A program made the translations under genes and the position numbers. Of a stretch of DNA of 37,519 nucleotides, positions 24,123-34,330 are shown one piece after another. The notes under the pieces are model-generated. The model was not told where the DNA came from. It worked only from the letters and a program-made list of their open reading frames with translations, and did not search any database. Where the stretch lies: the NCBI GenBank assembly GCA_029259605.1, contig JAJDEV010000051.1:1-37519 (forward strand), given 5' to 3'. Position 1 is the first letter of the stretch; the number at the start of each line of letters is the position of its first letter. This DNA comes from Planctomycetota bacterium (GTDB taxonomy: Bacteria > Planctomycetota > UBA1135 > GCA-002686595).

Positions 24123-27100
24123 ATGAGCACGGACAACGCCTCGGATCGGATCAAGACGCTCTTCGCCCAAGCCCTCGAGCTCGACGCGTCGGAGCGCGAC
24201 GGGTTCCTGGACGCGGAGTGTGGGGAGCGCGCCGACGTGCGCGCGCGGATCGAAGGCTTGCTGCGCGCGCACGGCGACGCGACGGGCTTCCTCGACGGGC
24301 GCGGTCCGAAGATGCCGCTCGGCGAGACGGCGGGCAACGTGATCGGTCGGTACAAGCTGCTGCAGGCGATCGGCGAGGGCGGATTCGGCTCGGTGTGGAT
24401 GGCCGAGCAGCTCGAGCCCGTGCGTCGCAAGGTCGCGCTCAAGATCATCAAGCTGGGGATGGATTCGAAGCAGGTCGTCGCGCGCTTCGAGGCCGAACGT
24501 CAGGCGCTCGCGCGGATGGATCACCCGAACATCGCCAAGGTGCTCGACGGTGGCGTGACCGACAACGGCCGTCCGTTCTTCGTGATGGAGCTCGTGCGCG
24601 GCGTTCCGATCACGGAGTACTGCGATGCGGCCAAGCTCCCGGCGCGCGAGCGGCTCGAGCTCTTCACCTTGGTCTGCCACGCCGTCCAGCACGCGCACCA
24701 GAAGGGGATCATCCACCGCGACATCAAGCCGTCGAACGTGCTCGTCACGCTGCACGACGGTCGTCCCGTGCCGATGGTCATCGACTTCGGGATCGCCAAG
24801 GCGACATCCGGGAGCCTGACCGAGAAGACGCTCTTCACCGAGTTCCGCCAGTTCCTGGGCACGCCCGAGTACATGAGCCCCGAGCAAGCGGAGATCTCCG
24901 GGCTCGACGTCGACACGCGCGCCGACATCTACTCGCTCGGCGTGCTCCTGTACGAGCTGTTGACCGGCACGACGCCGCTCGATCCGGGCACGCTGCGCTC
25001 CGCGGCGTACGACGAAATCCTGCGCATGATCCGCGAGGTGGAGCCGCAGCGACCGTCGACGCGCGTCAGCACGCTCGGCGAGCGCCGGCTCGTCGTCGCG
25101 TCCGCGCGCGCGACCGAACCGAACGGTCTGCAGCGTCTGATGCGCGGCGACCTCGACTGGATCGTGATGAAGGCGCTCGAGAAGGAGCGGACGCGGCGCT
25201 ACGAATCGGCGACGAGCTTCGCGGACGACGTCCAACGCTACCTCGCGCACGAGCCCGTCGTGGCGCGTCCGCCGAGCCGCGTCTACAAGCTCGCGAAGTT
25301 CATGCGCCGCAACCGCGTCGTCGTCGGAGCGGCCGCGCTCGTCGTGTTCGCGCTGATCGCGGGCTCGGCCGCGGCGACGATCGGACTCGTGCGCGCCGAG
25401 CGCGGTCGGAAGGACGCGCGTGCGGCGGAAGGACGCGCGGAGCTGGCGGCGCAGGAGGCGCGCGCGGCCGAGGCGCGCGAGCGCGCGGAGCGCGAGCGGG
25501 CGACCGACGAAGCCGCTGCCGCCGCGTCGATCAACCGCTTCTACGACGTGATGTTGCTCGCGATCGATCCGCAACGGCTGCGGCAGCACTCGGCCTTCGC
25601 GCCGGGCGAGGGATTGACGCTCGCGACGGCGCCCGCGCTGGACCGCGACGTGTCGGTCGTCGAGATGCTGCGCGGCGCGTCGCTCGCGGTCGACGAGGAC
25701 TTCGGCGAGAAGCCCGCGCTGGCCGCCAACGTGCGCGAGACGATCGGCGTGACGTTGCTCGGACTCGGGCGCTTCGTCGATGCCGAGCGCGAGTTCGCGC
25801 AGGCGGCGCGGTTGCTCGCGCAGCGCCCGGACGCGAGTCCGCAGGATCAGCAACGGATCGCGCTCCTGCGCGGCTCCGCGGCGCTCGAGGCCGGCGACGG
25901 GTTGGCGGCGCTCGGCTTCCTGCGCCCTGCGGTCGAGGCGATGCGCGAGACGCGCGGCAGCGAGGAAGCCGCGACACTGAACGCGTCCGCGCTCCTCGGT
26001 CGCGCGCTGATCGAAGCGGGCGACTACGACGGGGCGCGCGTCGTGCTGGAGGACACGCTCGAGGCGCAGCGGCGCGTGATCGGTGACGAGCATCGCGACG
26101 TCGTCTACACGCTCTACCAACTGGGGGATCTCTATCTGTGGCAGACGAAGCCGCTAAAGGCGGCGCCCTACTCGCGCGAGGCGTACGAGATCGCGACGCG
26201 CACGCTGGACCCGAATGACATCGTCCGCGTCCAGGCCGAGTACGGGTTCGCGGTCGTCCTGGAGTTCGAGCTGAACTACGCGCGCGCGGAGCCGTTGCTG
26301 CGCGACGTGCTCGACAAGAAGCGGCGCCTGCTCGGATCGGAGCACGCGAGCACGGCGACGACGGCCTACTTCCTGGCGCGCTGCCTCGACGACGACGCCG
26401 ACTTGCCGGAGCGCGAGCAACTGATGCGCGAGTCGGCCGTGATCCTGCGCGAGCGGGCGAGCGACACGCTCGTCTACAGCATCCTGTTGCGCGACCTCGC
26501 CCAGCTCGAGTTCGAACTCGGGCGCCCCGAAGCGGGCGTCCGGCTCGCGAAGGAGTACGCCGACGGTGTGCTGGCCGACGGAGGCCCGACGGATCCGCGC
26601 GCGTGGGAGGCGGTGTCGTTCCTGCGCGGCGCGTTGCATCGCGTTGGACGCGGCGAAGAGGCGGAGCAGATCGCGTACAACGAAGTGCTCGAGCTGCGCC
26701 GGCACACGTCGAACCCGAAGGCGGTGTGGACGTGCTCCGCGCTCGGCGACCTCACGCGCTTCCTGCGCGACTGCGGCCGGCTCGACGAGGCGCGCGAAGC
26801 GTGGGCCGGCTGCCTCGACGTGCGCCGCGCTCTCGCCGAGCGACCCGACGCCCGAGGGGACGCCGCGTGGAACTACGGGAACATGCTGCTCCGCCCGTGG
26901 GTGTCGGGCATGCGCGACGCAGCGGGCGCGATCGAGAGCCTGGAACGCGCGCTCGACATGGGAGTCTCGGCGAACCTGCGCCTGAGCGCGTGGGAGGACC
27001 TCTACGACGCGTACCGCTTCGTCGGGCGGGACGAGGACGCGGAGCGCGCGGCGGCGACACTCGCGGAGCGACTCGCCGAGCAAGCGGGCTTGGGCGGGAC

Positions 27101-27758
27101 GAGCGCGCTCGTCGACTACGCGCGCTTCCTGCTCGACTGTCCCATCGAGGGCATCCACGATCCGGAGCTCGCGCGCGAGAACCTCCAGAGCGTCGTGGCG
27201 CGCAATCGATCGGACGCGTTCGCGTGGGCGCTCCTCGCGGACGCCAATCGCGAGCTCGGGGACTTCGACCGGGCGCGCGAGGCGACGGCCGCGCGCATCG
27301 AGATGCGCGCGCGCGCCGCGGCGGCCCCGAACGCCAGCGCGGACGCGATCAACGACTACCTCTGGGCGCTCGCGGTCGCCGAGCCCGCGGAGCTGCGTTC
27401 GGCGGACGAGCTCCCGGCGGTCGTCGCCCGTCTCGAGCAGATCGGCACGGACAGTCCGAGCACGCTGAACACGCTCGGGATCGCGCGCTACCGGCTCGCC
27501 CGATATCGCGAGGCCGCCGAAACGCTCGAGGAGGCGCGGCGCCTCGCCGAGCTGCGCGGTACGGCGCAGAACCCCGCCTACGACCTCGTCTTCCTCGCGA
27601 TGTGTCGCGCGCAGCTCGGCGAGCCGGCCGAAGCGCGCGACCTGCTCGACGCCTGTGCGCCGTGGCTCGACGACCCGGACCTCGACTACAGCGGGCGTCG
27701 CGAGCTCGCCGCGTTCTACGCCGAGGCGGAGCGCTTGCTCGAAACGCCGTCCGAGTGA
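24123..27758 (+). CDS. Transmembrane Ser/Thr protein kinase with long TPR-like sensor region
   Basis: 1211 residues. An N-terminal helical region (1-70, [20 protein letters not shown]) precedes a complete Hanks-type kinase at about 77-375: glycine loop GEGGFGSV (84-91), K107 in [15 protein letters not shown] (198-205), DFG (221-223) and SPE (252-254). [14 protein letters not shown] and [15 protein letters not shown] are hallmarks of planctomycete kinases. A single membrane helix at about 399-423 is followed by an Ala/Glu/Arg coiled coil (425-470). About 740 residues of tetratricopeptide-like helical repeats ([20 protein letters not shown]) should lie outside the cytoplasm. It probably senses an external or periplasmic signal and phosphorylates cytoplasmic targets. 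No dedicated partner is adjacent. No ribosome-binding site precedes the ATG. Confidence 0.93.
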   Translation: MSTDNASDRIKTLFAQALELDASERDGFLDAECGERADVRARIEGLLRAHGDATGFLDGRGPKMPLGETAGNVIGRYKLLQAIGEGGFGSVWMAEQLEPVRRKVALKIIKLGMDSKQVVARFEAERQALARMDHPNIAKVLDGGVTDNGRPFFVMELVRGVPITEYCDAAKLPARERLELFTLVCHAVQHAHQKGIIHRDIKPSNVLVTLHDGRPVPMVIDFGIAKATSGSLTEKTLFTEFRQFLGTPEYMSPEQAEISGLDVDTRADIYSLGVLLYELLTGTTPLDPGTLRSAAYDEILRMIREVEPQRPSTRVSTLGERRLVVASARATEPNGLQRLMRGDLDWIVMKALEKERTRRYESATSFADDVQRYLAHEPVVARPPSRVYKLAKFMRRNRVVVGAAALVVFALIAGSAAATIGLVRAERGRKDARAAEGRAELAAQEARAAEARERAERERATDEAAAAASINRFYDVMLLAIDPQRLRQHSAFAPGEGLTLATAPALDRDVSVVEMLRGASLAVDEDFGEKPALAANVRETIGVTLLGLGRFVDAEREFAQAARLLAQRPDASPQDQQRIALLRGSAALEAGDGLAALGFLRPAVEAMRETRGSEEAATLNASALLGRALIEAGDYDGARVVLEDTLEAQRRVIGDEHRDVVYTLYQLGDLYLWQTKPLKAAPYSREAYEIATRTLDPNDIVRVQAEYGFAVVLEFELNYARAEPLLRDVLDKKRRLLGSEHASTATTAYFLARCLDDDADLPEREQLMRESAVILRERASDTLVYSILLRDLAQLEFELGRPEAGVRLAKEYADGVLADGGPTDPRAWEAVSFLRGALHRVGRGEEAEQIAYNEVLELRRHTSNPKAVWTCSALGDLTRFLRDCGRLDEAREAWAGCLDVRRALAERPDARGDAAWNYGNMLLRPWVSGMRDAAGAIESLERALDMGVSANLRLSAWEDLYDAYRFVGRDEDAERAAATLAERLAEQAGLGGTSALVDYARFLLDCPIEGIHDPELARENLQSVVARNRSDAFAWALLADANRELGDFDRAREATAARIEMRARAAAAPNASADAINDYLWALAVAEPAELRSADELPAVVARLEQIGTDSPSTLNTLGIARYRLARYREAAETLEEARRLAELRGTAQNPAYDLVFLAMCRAQLGEPAEARDLLDACAPWLDDPDLDYSGRRELAAFYAEAERLLETPSE

Positions 27759-27771
27759 GCGCCAAGGGCTG

Positions 27772-29499
27772 CTAGAGCGGCTCGATCGAGTACCGCTCGG
27801 ACGCGGACGGCGTCGAGAGCGCGCGCGTCGTCTCCGCGAAGAAGACGACGACGTCGAACTGTTCGGTCACGGCCGTGCGGAAGAAGAAGTCTGCGGCTCG
27901 GTGCGCGTCGTACTGGTTGCCGATCCAGCGCATCGCGCGCGGTGTTCGGAACCAATCCGCGACGGGCCCGTCGGCTGGAAGTTCGCGCAGGTCGAGCGCG
28001 AACGCGGGCTCGTCGATGCGCAGGAGCGCGTCCTCGAGCGAGCCGGGCGGCGGGTCCAGGACGACGAACTCGCGGTACCGGAAGGGCTTGGCCTGCGGCG
28101 TGGTGGTGAGGTCGCGCGCGAGGAACGAGCCGCGTCCGAACAGGGTGCCGACCGATACGAAGTCCGCGCCGAGCCGCTCGGCGAGCAGCGATCCCGAGGT
28201 CGGTCCGCCCTCCGGTCCACGCGCGCGGTTGGCGTGGAAGTTGTGCGCCCAGTACACGACGCGCGCCTCCGGTCCGAGCTGCGCGAGGACGCGCTCGACG
28301 TTGTCCGCGAGCGCCAGTTCGCGCAGGTTGACGATCTCGCGCTCGGATTGGATCCGGAGCAGGTCGTGGACGGCGTCGATCCAGCGCACGAGCCCGGCCG
28401 CCGACGCGCGGGCGGAGCGCGTCGCGTCGACGCCGGCCGAGACCTCGAGGCGTCGTGCGCGCACGTCGAGCCGCGCTTCACACGCGAGCAGCGCGCGGCG
28501 CCACGCCTGCCGCTCGCCCGGCGTGAGCGACGCGACGTACTCTTGCCTGGCGCGCCGCGCGTCGACCAACCCGCCGAGGACGACCTCGATCGAATCCGGG
28601 CACGTCTCGTCGTGCTCGCGCAGGAACGCCAGCAGCGCTGCGGCGTCGCTCCCGGCGCGGTCCTGGAACGCGGAGTACTCCTCGAAGACGTCGCCCGCGC
28701 GCTCCAACCCGAGGTCGGGGAGCAACGTCATGAACTGGAGCAGGTGCCGAACTCGCTGCTCGGCGACGCGCGCCGCCATCTGCGCTTCCCACGCGCCGCC
28801 GCACTCGTCGATACGGTCGCCGAGCAGGGCGCAGGCCTCCGCGAGGCGCCGCATCGCGGCGAGGTTCGATCCGTCGAAGGCCGCGTCGAAGCCGGGCGCA
28901 TCGGCGAGCAGCTCGCGCGCGTCGCCGCGGAGGATGTCCGAGAGGAGCTCGAGCAGCGCGCGTCCCGCATCGGGGTCGGCTTCGTCGAGCGCCGTCCACG
29001 CGACGAGCAGCGCGCCGCGCAGGTCGAAGATGTCGACCCCGAGCAGGCGCACCTCCCGGTCCGCGGAGCCGCGCGCGCGGATCCACGCGAAAAGCTCGCC
29101 GACCTCCTCGGTGTTCCAGATTGCGCCGCGGAGCGAATCGAGCGCCGCCGCGACCGGTTCGCCGTCTGTCCGTAGAACACGCTCGGCGTTCAGCAGCGGG
29201 ACGAAGTCGCTCTCCCAGAGCAGGGCGAGCGGCCGCGCCTCGCCGGCGAGCGCGCGGACGAGCCGGTCCTTGGCGAGGAAGAACTCGTGCGTCCCGTGCG
29301 TGCCCTCACCGAGTGCGATCACGCGCCCGTCGTCGATGAGCGGGAGGAGATTCTGGAGCGCGTCACCGTCGCGCTCGACCAGCTCGGGATCGAAGGCGTG
29401 CGCGTGCGCCCGGATCCACTCGAGGACCTCGGGCGGGACCTCGTCGTTCCGGGGTGCGGCGAGAGCGAGCGAGAGGGTCAGGATCCAGGTCGTCAGCAT
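27772..29499 (-). CDS. Erythromycin-esterase-family protein, secreted
   Basis: 575 residues from ATG 29499, which gives a signal peptide (MLTTWILTLSLALAAP). The family motif is IALGEGTHGTHEFF with E65, H68 and E72, followed by LLWESDF and later VVYWAHNFHANR, matching the Glu/His catalytic set of EreA/EreB-like proteins. The core family is about 400-450 residues; here the extra length is in helical insertions between about 180 and 370. Most chromosomal members are not antibiotic-resistance enzymes, and the export signal also argues for another substrate. It lies 103 bases downstream of the phosphonate operon on the same strand, and converges on the kinase with 13 bases between stops. A functional link with the phosphonate genes is not supported. 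Confidence 0.85.
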   Translation of the reverse strand: MLTTWILTLSLALAAPRNDEVPPEVLEWIRAHAHAFDPELVERDGDALQNLLPLIDDGRVIALGEGTHGTHEFFLAKDRLVRALAGEARPLALLWESDFVPLLNAERVLRTDGEPVAAALDSLRGAIWNTEEVGELFAWIRARGSADREVRLLGVDIFDLRGALLVAWTALDEADPDAGRALLELLSDILRGDARELLADAPGFDAAFDGSNLAAMRRLAEACALLGDRIDECGGAWEAQMAARVAEQRVRHLLQFMTLLPDLGLERAGDVFEEYSAFQDRAGSDAAALLAFLREHDETCPDSIEVVLGGLVDARRARQEYVASLTPGERQAWRRALLACEARLDVRARRLEVSAGVDATRSARASAAGLVRWIDAVHDLLRIQSEREIVNLRELALADNVERVLAQLGPEARVVYWAHNFHANRARGPEGGPTSGSLLAERLGADFVSVGTLFGRGSFLARDLTTTPQAKPFRYREFVVLDPPPGSLEDALLRIDEPAFALDLRELPADGPVADWFRTPRAMRWIGNQYDAHRAADFFFRTAVTEQFDVVVFFAETTRALSTPSASERYSIEPL

Positions 29500-29602
29500 G
29501 GTCGAAGCCCGGGGGGGAGTGGCGAGGCCGGGAGCTCGCGAGCGACTTGCCCGCGGCGCGCTTCGAACTTCCGACACAACTCCGACGCGCGCTGGGCGAT
29601 CG

Positions 29603-30337
29603 TCAGTCGGCGATGCGCGGGTAGACCTCGCGCTTCGCGCGCGCGAGCGCGGCTTCGTCGTCGATCTCCGCCCACGCGAGGTTCGTCGCGACCGGGCAGG
29701 GGAGCGGATGGACGCGCGCCGCGGCGACCAGCGCGTCGGTCTCGTAGTCGACGAAGAGCGTCTCGTCGAAGCGCGGGAGGCTGTACTCGAGCATCGCGGC
29801 GAACAGGCCGCGCGAGACCTTCGTGATGCCGACCAGCTCGCCGGCGATGCGCTCGCCGAGCGCCGCGCGGTCCTTCGACATGTTCACCAGGTGGCCGCGC
29901 TCGTCGGTCTCGACCCAGACCTCGTCGCCCCCTTCGGTGATGTCGGAGACGAGCATGGCGTCGTCCGTCGGCGCCGCGAGCGCGAGCTCGACGGCGCGGC
30001 GCTCGTAGATCAGATCCGACTCGAGCAGGAGGAAGTCCTCGGTGACGAGGTCGCGCGCGCACGAGAGCGAGAGCATGCTGCCGGACTCGGCGAAGCGCGG
30101 GTTGTGGACGGTTTCGATGCGGCCGTTCGAGCGCGCGGCGAGCTCGTCGTAGCGCTCCGCCACGTGCCCCGTGACGATCACGACGCGCTCGATCCCGCAG
30201 GCGGTGAGGCGCGCGATCGATTCCTCGATGATCGGCGCGTCGCCGAGGCGCAGGAAGCCCTTCGGCATCTCGTGCCCGCGCGCGCCGAGGCGCACGCCGC
30301 GCCCGGCGGCGAGGATGACGGCGGTGCGTACGGACAC
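29603..30337 (-). CDS. Nucleotidyltransferase, probable phosphonate (AEP) cytidylyltransferase PntC-like
   Basis: 244 residues with GTG start at 30337, two bases after the transaminase stop. The N-terminus VILAAGRGVRLG...PKGF (8-28) is the intact nucleotide-binding motif of the NTP-transferase fold. ESDLIYE (106-112) supplies the metal aspartate; GELVGITKVS (166-175) and WAEIDDE (222-228) match sugar/choline-phosphate cytidylyltransferases (LicC/PntC-type). Known relatives couple CTP to 2-aminoethylphosphonate, giving CMP-AEP, the activated form used to decorate lipids or glycans. Last gene of the phosphonate operon, directly after the AEP transaminase, which fits that substrate. A related but altered domain is fused to the PEP mutase upstream. 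Choline-phosphate or a sugar phosphate remain alternatives. Confidence 0.85.
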   Translation of the reverse strand: MSVRTAVILAAGRGVRLGARGHEMPKGFLRLGDAPIIEESIARLTACGIERVVIVTGHVAERYDELAARSNGRIETVHNPRFAESGSMLSLSCARDLVTEDFLLLESDLIYERRAVELALAAPTDDAMLVSDITEGGDEVWVETDERGHLVNMSKDRAALGERIAGELVGITKVSRGLFAAMLEYSLPRFDETLFVDYETDALVAAARVHPLPCPVATNLAWAEIDDEAALARAKREVYPRIAD

Positions 30338-30339
30338 GC

Positions 30340-31428
30340 CTAACGCCCCAGCAGCTCGCGGAACGCGGCGATGAGCCGGTCGACGTCGCCGTCCGTGATG
30401 TCGCCCATGTTCGCGATGCGGAACATCGAGTCGGACAGCGCGCCCTGGCCGGCGTAGATGACGAAGCCGCGTTCGCGCAACGCGTCGTGCAGCTCGGCGT
30501 ACGTGCAGCCGTCCGGCAGGCGGAACGAGCTGATCATCGACGACAGCGAGCCGCGGTCGATCAGCGTCGGGATGCCGAGCTCGTCGAGCGAGGTGCGCAC
30601 GCGCTCCGCGAGCGTTTGGTAGCGCGCGCGGCGCTGCTCGACGCCACCGGCTTCCTCGAGCTCGATCAACGCCTCGTCGAGCGCCGCGAGGACGTGCACC
30701 GCGGACGTGAACGGCGAAGAGCCCGTGACCTGTTGGGCGTGATAGCGGAAGAGGTCCAGGTAGAGGCTGCCCGCTCGGCTCGCGCCGGTCTCGAGCTCGT
30801 CGCGGCGTGCGAGCACGAACGAGATGCCGGGCGCCCCGTGCAGGCATTTGTTCGCGGTCGCCGCCACGGCGGCCACGTTCCAGTCGGCGAAGGAGAGCTC
30901 CTCGGCGCCGAAGCTCGACACCGCGTCGATCAGCAGCGCGCGCCCGAGGCGCTTGCACAGCGCGCCGAACGGCGCGAGGTCGTTGAGCCGGCCGCTGGTG
31001 GTTTCGTTGTGGACGAGCGCGACGTGCGAGATCGACGCATCGCCCTCGAGCACGCGCTCGACCTCGCGCAGGTTCATCTCGTCGAGCCACTCCGCGCGCA
31101 CGAGCACCGGCTCCTTGCCTGCGACCGTCAGCATCGTCGCCATGCGCTCGCCGTACACGCCGTTCGCGACGACGAGTGTCTTGCCGTCGCCGGGCGCGAA
31201 GCTCGACAGCATCGCCTCGACCGCGCACGTACCGGAGCCGGAGACGATGACCGCCTCGTAGCCCTCGTCCGCTGCGGCGTACACGCGCGCGAGGCGCGCG
31301 CGCACGTCGGCGAGCAGCGCGACGAACTCGGGTTCGCGGTGGCAGATGTCCTCGCGCACGAGCGCCTGGCGGACGCGCTCGGTCAGCGTGACCGGGCCGG
31401 GATTGAGCAGGATCGTCGGACGTTTCAT
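30340..31428 (-). CDS. phnW: 2-aminoethylphosphonate--pyruvate transaminase
   Basis: 362 residues. A PLP-dependent class V aminotransferase interconverting phosphonoacetaldehyde plus alanine with AEP plus pyruvate. The pattern LLNPGPVTLTERVRQAL at the start, VSGSGTCAVEAML (62-74), the PLP aspartate D168 in LLIDAVSSFG, and lysine 194 in TANKCLHG (the Schiff-base lysine) are all in place. The domain is complete and of normal length. In this operon, next to PEP mutase and phosphonopyruvate decarboxylase, it should run in the biosynthetic direction to make AEP. The usual degradative partner PhnX (phosphonatase) is absent. The ATG overlaps the decarboxylase stop (ATGA). Confidence 0.95.
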   Translation of the reverse strand: MKRPTILLNPGPVTLTERVRQALVREDICHREPEFVALLADVRARLARVYAAADEGYEAVIVSGSGTCAVEAMLSSFAPGDGKTLVVANGVYGERMATMLTVAGKEPVLVRAEWLDEMNLREVERVLEGDASISHVALVHNETTSGRLNDLAPFGALCKRLGRALLIDAVSSFGAEELSFADWNVAAVAATANKCLHGAPGISFVLARRDELETGASRAGSLYLDLFRYHAQQVTGSSPFTSAVHVLAALDEALIELEEAGGVEQRRARYQTLAERVRTSLDELGIPTLIDRGSLSSMISSFRLPDGCTYAELHDALRERGFVIYAGQGALSDSMFRIANMGDITDGDVDRLIAAFRELLGR

Positions 31429-32555
31429 GACAGGTGCGCGCGCAGGCGCGCGGCGACTTCGGCGGGGGTGATCGTCGGGCGCGGGAGCGCGCTCTCGATG
31501 CCGGGGACGAGCGGGACGTGAACGAAGGTGAGCTCGGACGACGGTGTGGCGACGAGCGCCGCGAGCGCGTCGCCCGTCGCGGCGGCGTGGACGCGCGGGT
31601 AGCCGCACCCGGCGGCGATCGCGCCGAAGTCGATCGAGCGCGACACCGTCGCCTGTCCGCCGGTCGATTCGTGCAGCCCGTTGTCGAGCAAGACGTGCAC
31701 GAGGTTCGCGGGACGCTCGTAGCCGATGGTCGCGAGCGCGCCCATGTGCATGAGCGCGGCGCCGTCGCCGTCGAGCACGAAGACGCGCCGCTCGGGCCGC
31801 GCGAGCGCGACGCCGAGCGCCAGGCTCGACGCGCAGCCCATCGAGCCGACCATGTACAGCTGGTTCGCACGGTCGCCGGTCGCGTAGAGTTCGCGCCCGG
31901 TGTAGCCGGTCGAGGCGATGACGATATCGTCGTCGTGCACGACGGGACGGAGCGCCTCGAGCGCGTCGCGCCGCCGCATCTCGGGCGCGAGCCTCCCGGG
32001 TGCGCTGGCCTGCGCGGGCGGGCGCACGTCCGCCGTCGACTCGAGCGCGCGCGGCGCGGCGGTGCCCTTCTTCATCACGAGCGCGTACGGCGTGCCGTGC
32101 TCGTCCATGTGACGCACCGCGCACTCGAGCGCCGCGGGCACCTCCGCGTCCTCGGTCGGGAAGTGCTCCCACGGGATGCCCACGAGGTCGAGCAGCTCGC
32201 GCGTGATCGCGCCCATGCGCGCGTGCTGCGGCTCGTCCGCGTCGCCGTCCGGATCGCCGCGCAGCGTCGTGATGACGAGGATCGGGATGCGGAACGTCTC
32301 CGTTAACGAGGTGAGCGGGTTGACCGCGTTGCCGAGCCCGGAGTTCTGGAAGAGCGCGACGCCGCGCGTGCCCGTGAGCTCGGCGCCGGCCGCGATCGCG
32401 ACCGCTTCGCCCTCGTTCGCCGCGCCGACGTAGCGCAGGACGTCCGAATCGATGACGCGGTTGATGAACGGCTTCAGGTACGAGCAGGGAACGCCCGCGT
32501 ACATGCCGAAGCCGCGCTCGCGCGCCTCGGAGAGGAACCGGTCCGCATCGATCAC
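31425..32555 (-). CDS. ppd: Phosphonopyruvate decarboxylase (TPP-dependent)
   Basis: 376 residues with GTG start at 32555 inside the PEP mutase stop (GTGA). It decarboxylates phosphonopyruvate to phosphonoacetaldehyde, the irreversible step that pulls PEP mutase forward. The catalytic glutamate is in [13 protein letters not shown] (about residue 48), and the substrate segment [15 protein letters not shown] and [17 protein letters not shown] are diagnostic of this family. The TPP-binding motif runs from [10 protein letters not shown] (263-272) to [13 protein letters not shown] (about 289-301). The protein is complete. The 3' end overlaps the phnW start, so the order mutase, decarboxylase, transaminase follows the pathway. 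Confidence 0.95.
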   Translation of the reverse strand: MIDADRFLSEARERGFGMYAGVPCSYLKPFINRVIDSDVLRYVGAANEGEAVAIAAGAELTGTRGVALFQNSGLGNAVNPLTSLTETFRIPILVITTLRGDPDGDADEPQHARMGAITRELLDLVGIPWEHFPTEDAEVPAALECAVRHMDEHGTPYALVMKKGTAAPRALESTADVRPPAQASAPGRLAPEMRRRDALEALRPVVHDDDIVIASTGYTGRELYATGDRANQLYMVGSMGCASSLALGVALARPERRVFVLDGDGAALMHMGALATIGYERPANLVHVLLDNGLHESTGGQATVSRSIDFGAIAAGCGYPRVHAAATGDALAALVATPSSELTFVHVPLVPGIESALPRPTITPAEVAARLRAHLS

Positions 32556-34171
32556 TGAAAGCTCACCGCGTCGACGACGTCGTGCAGCTCGTCGATGTCG
32601 GTCCAGTTGCCCGTCGTGTAGACGACGTTGACCGTTCCGCCGTCCTCGACCAGGCGGTTGAACAGGACGCCCATGTCGGCTTCGCGCTGCGCGGGGTCTT
32701 CGAGCAAGCGATCGAGCGTCGCGCGCAGAACGGGGAGCGCGGCGCTCGACACGCGCAGCAGCCCCATCCACTCGCCCGACAGTTCGTCCTGCGGAATGTC
32801 GACGCCCATGCGCACGAACTCGACGTTCTGCTTGTAGCCGCGACGCGACGGCGGCGCCGAGCACGACACGAAGTCGGCATAGCGACCGAGGTTCGCGCTC
32901 TCGCGCCAGTTCGTGTCGACCGGGATCACGAAGTCTCCCTCGGCGCGCTGCAACAGGTCGAGCACGCCGCGGTGGAACAACACGTCGCCGTAGCTGACGA
33001 ACAGGTCCGTGCCGTTGTCGTCGATCGCTTCGAGCGCGAGGCGCAGCGAGTAGAGCTCGCCCGTGGTCTCGTACTCGTCGTTGTCGACGGTCTGGATGCC
33101 GCCGAGCTCGACCGACTCCTTCTTGTAGCCGCGCACGACGGTGATGTCCTTCACCTGCGCGCTCCGATACGCGGTCGCGATGTGTCCGAGGATCGGCTCG
33201 CCCTCGACCGCGACCATCGCCTTCGGGCGATCGGCCGTGAGCTCGCCGAGCGCGGCGCCGCGCGATGCGGCGAGCACGACGGCGCGCGCGACGGGCACGA
33301 CCTCGGGCAGGAAGCGCGACTCCGCGCGCTTGAGCTCGTCGACGCCCTGCAGACGGAACACCTCGGAGAGCGGCGCGATGGTCTTCTCCACGGCCGAGAG
33401 CTGGCCCGTGCGCTTGAGGACGCGCGCCGTCCGTTGCATCGCGAGCAACGAGGAGCGCAGCAGGTGGTTGGCCCAGATCGCGAGGGAGAAGCCCGCGTCG
33501 CGGAGCACTTCGGTCGGCGTCCCGTGGTACTTCGTCGGCACGATGACGACGGGCGAGCGGTCGCCCCATTCGGAGCGGAACTCGAGCACTTCGTCCGCGG
33601 TCGAGCGCGAGCTGTGGATCAGGATCGCGTCGGCGCCCGCCTCGGTGTACGCGTCCGCGCGCCGCAACGCCTCGGCCATGCCGCGCCCCGCGATCAGCGC
33701 TTCGGTGCGCGCGATGACGCAGAAGTCGTCGTCGGACTGCGCGTCCTTGCCGGCCTTGATCTTGCCGCAGAACTCGGACATGTCCGCCAGCGGCTGCGTC
33801 TCGCCCGCGAGGAAGCTGTTCGTCTTCGGGAACAGCTTGTCCTCGATGCAGACGGCCGCGATGTGGCGCTGCTCGAGCTTCGTCACGAGCCGCCGCAGGT
33901 TGTTGAAGTTGCCGTAGCCCGTGTCGCCGTCGAGCAGGATCGGCACCGTCGTCGCGTCCGACATGAACTCGAGCATCTCGAGGACCTGCGTCCAGCTGGC
34001 CTCGTTGCTGTCGCGCACGCCGAACTGCGAGGAGAGGCACAGCCCGCTGGCCCAGATGCCGGGGAAGCCCGCCTCCTCGGCGATGCGCGCGCTCAGGCCG
34101 TTGTGCGCTTCGAGGATCGTCTCGAAGTCGCTCGACTCGAGCAATTGTCGGAACTGGGTGGTCTTGCGCAC
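32552..34171 (-). CDS. Phosphoenolpyruvate mutase fused to a nucleotidyltransferase domain
   Basis: 539 residues with GTG start at 34171 ([13 protein letters not shown]). Residues 1-290 are PEP mutase, which makes the C-P bond: DGDTGYGN (81-88, metal aspartates) and [10 protein letters not shown] (110-119, the motif separating the mutase from isocitrate-lyase relatives). Residues about 295-539 form a nucleotidyltransferase domain: [12 protein letters not shown] (298-309), TADRPKAM (312-319), [10 protein letters not shown] (367-376) and a metal-type SYGDVLF (393-399). Compared with the canonical LAAGxGxRL, the first glycine is serine and the arginine is alanine. PEP mutase-nucleotidyltransferase fusions are known and linked to surface-polymer decoration. 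First gene of the operon; no ribosome-binding site is seen before the GTG. Confidence 0.94.
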   Translation of the reverse strand: MRKTTQFRQLLESSDFETILEAHNGLSARIAEEAGFPGIWASGLCLSSQFGVRDSNEASWTQVLEMLEFMSDATTVPILLDGDTGYGNFNNLRRLVTKLEQRHIAAVCIEDKLFPKTNSFLAGETQPLADMSEFCGKIKAGKDAQSDDDFCVIARTEALIAGRGMAEALRRADAYTEAGADAILIHSSRSTADEVLEFRSEWGDRSPVVIVPTKYHGTPTEVLRDAGFSLAIWANHLLRSSLLAMQRTARVLKRTGQLSAVEKTIAPLSEVFRLQGVDELKRAESRFLPEVVPVARAVVLAASRGAALGELTADRPKAMVAVEGEPILGHIATAYRSAQVKDITVVRGYKKESVELGGIQTVDNDEYETTGELYSLRLALEAIDDNGTDLFVSYGDVLFHRGVLDLLQRAEGDFVIPVDTNWRESANLGRYADFVSCSAPPSRRGYKQNVEFVRMGVDIPQDELSGEWMGLLRVSSAALPVLRATLDRLLEDPAQREADMGVLFNRLVEDGGTVNVVYTTGNWTDIDELHDVVDAVSFQ

Positions 34172-34242
34172 GGTGCGAGGGGGCTGGGGTTCGGCTGAAG
34201 CACCGATCGGAGGTGACGGCGAACGCGACGGAGGGGGCCGAG

Positions 34243-34248
34243 ATTGTA
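34243..34248 (-). promoter_or_regulatory. Candidate -10 box (TACAAT) of the phosphonate operon
   Basis: On the minus strand, CCGC-TACAAT-CTCGG lies 71 bases upstream of the PEP mutase GTG, giving a leader of about 65 bases. It is one of the best -10 matches in the window. The -35 region is GC-rich without a clear hexamer. Confidence 0.5.
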
Positions 34249-34312
34249 GCGGCTGTGGACGAGCGCGATAGCCCGCCGCCGGTGGGGCCGTGCACGTCTT
34301 CCGCGCGACCGC

Positions 34313-34318
34313 TATTCT
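34313..34318 (+). promoter_or_regulatory. Candidate -10 box (TATTCT) of the glycerophosphotransferase-like gene
   Basis: CCGC-TATTCT-CGTCC ends 12 bases before the ATG at 34331, so the transcript would have only about 5 to 6 leader bases. It faces away from the phosphonate operon promoter about 65 bases off. Both share a GC-rich 65-base spacer in which I see no obvious operator palindrome. Confidence 0.45.
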
Positions 34319-34330
34319 CGTCCGCCGACC

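Noticed and set aside
27772..29499. Macrolide-resistance gene
   Set aside because: The family is broad, the protein is exported and longer than resistance esterases, and there is no mobile-element context.
29603..32555. Phosphonate degradation instead of synthesis
   Set aside because: The transaminase is shared by both routes, but PEP mutase and phosphonopyruvate decarboxylase are biosynthetic, and no phosphonatase (PhnX), PhnA or C-P lyase gene is present.
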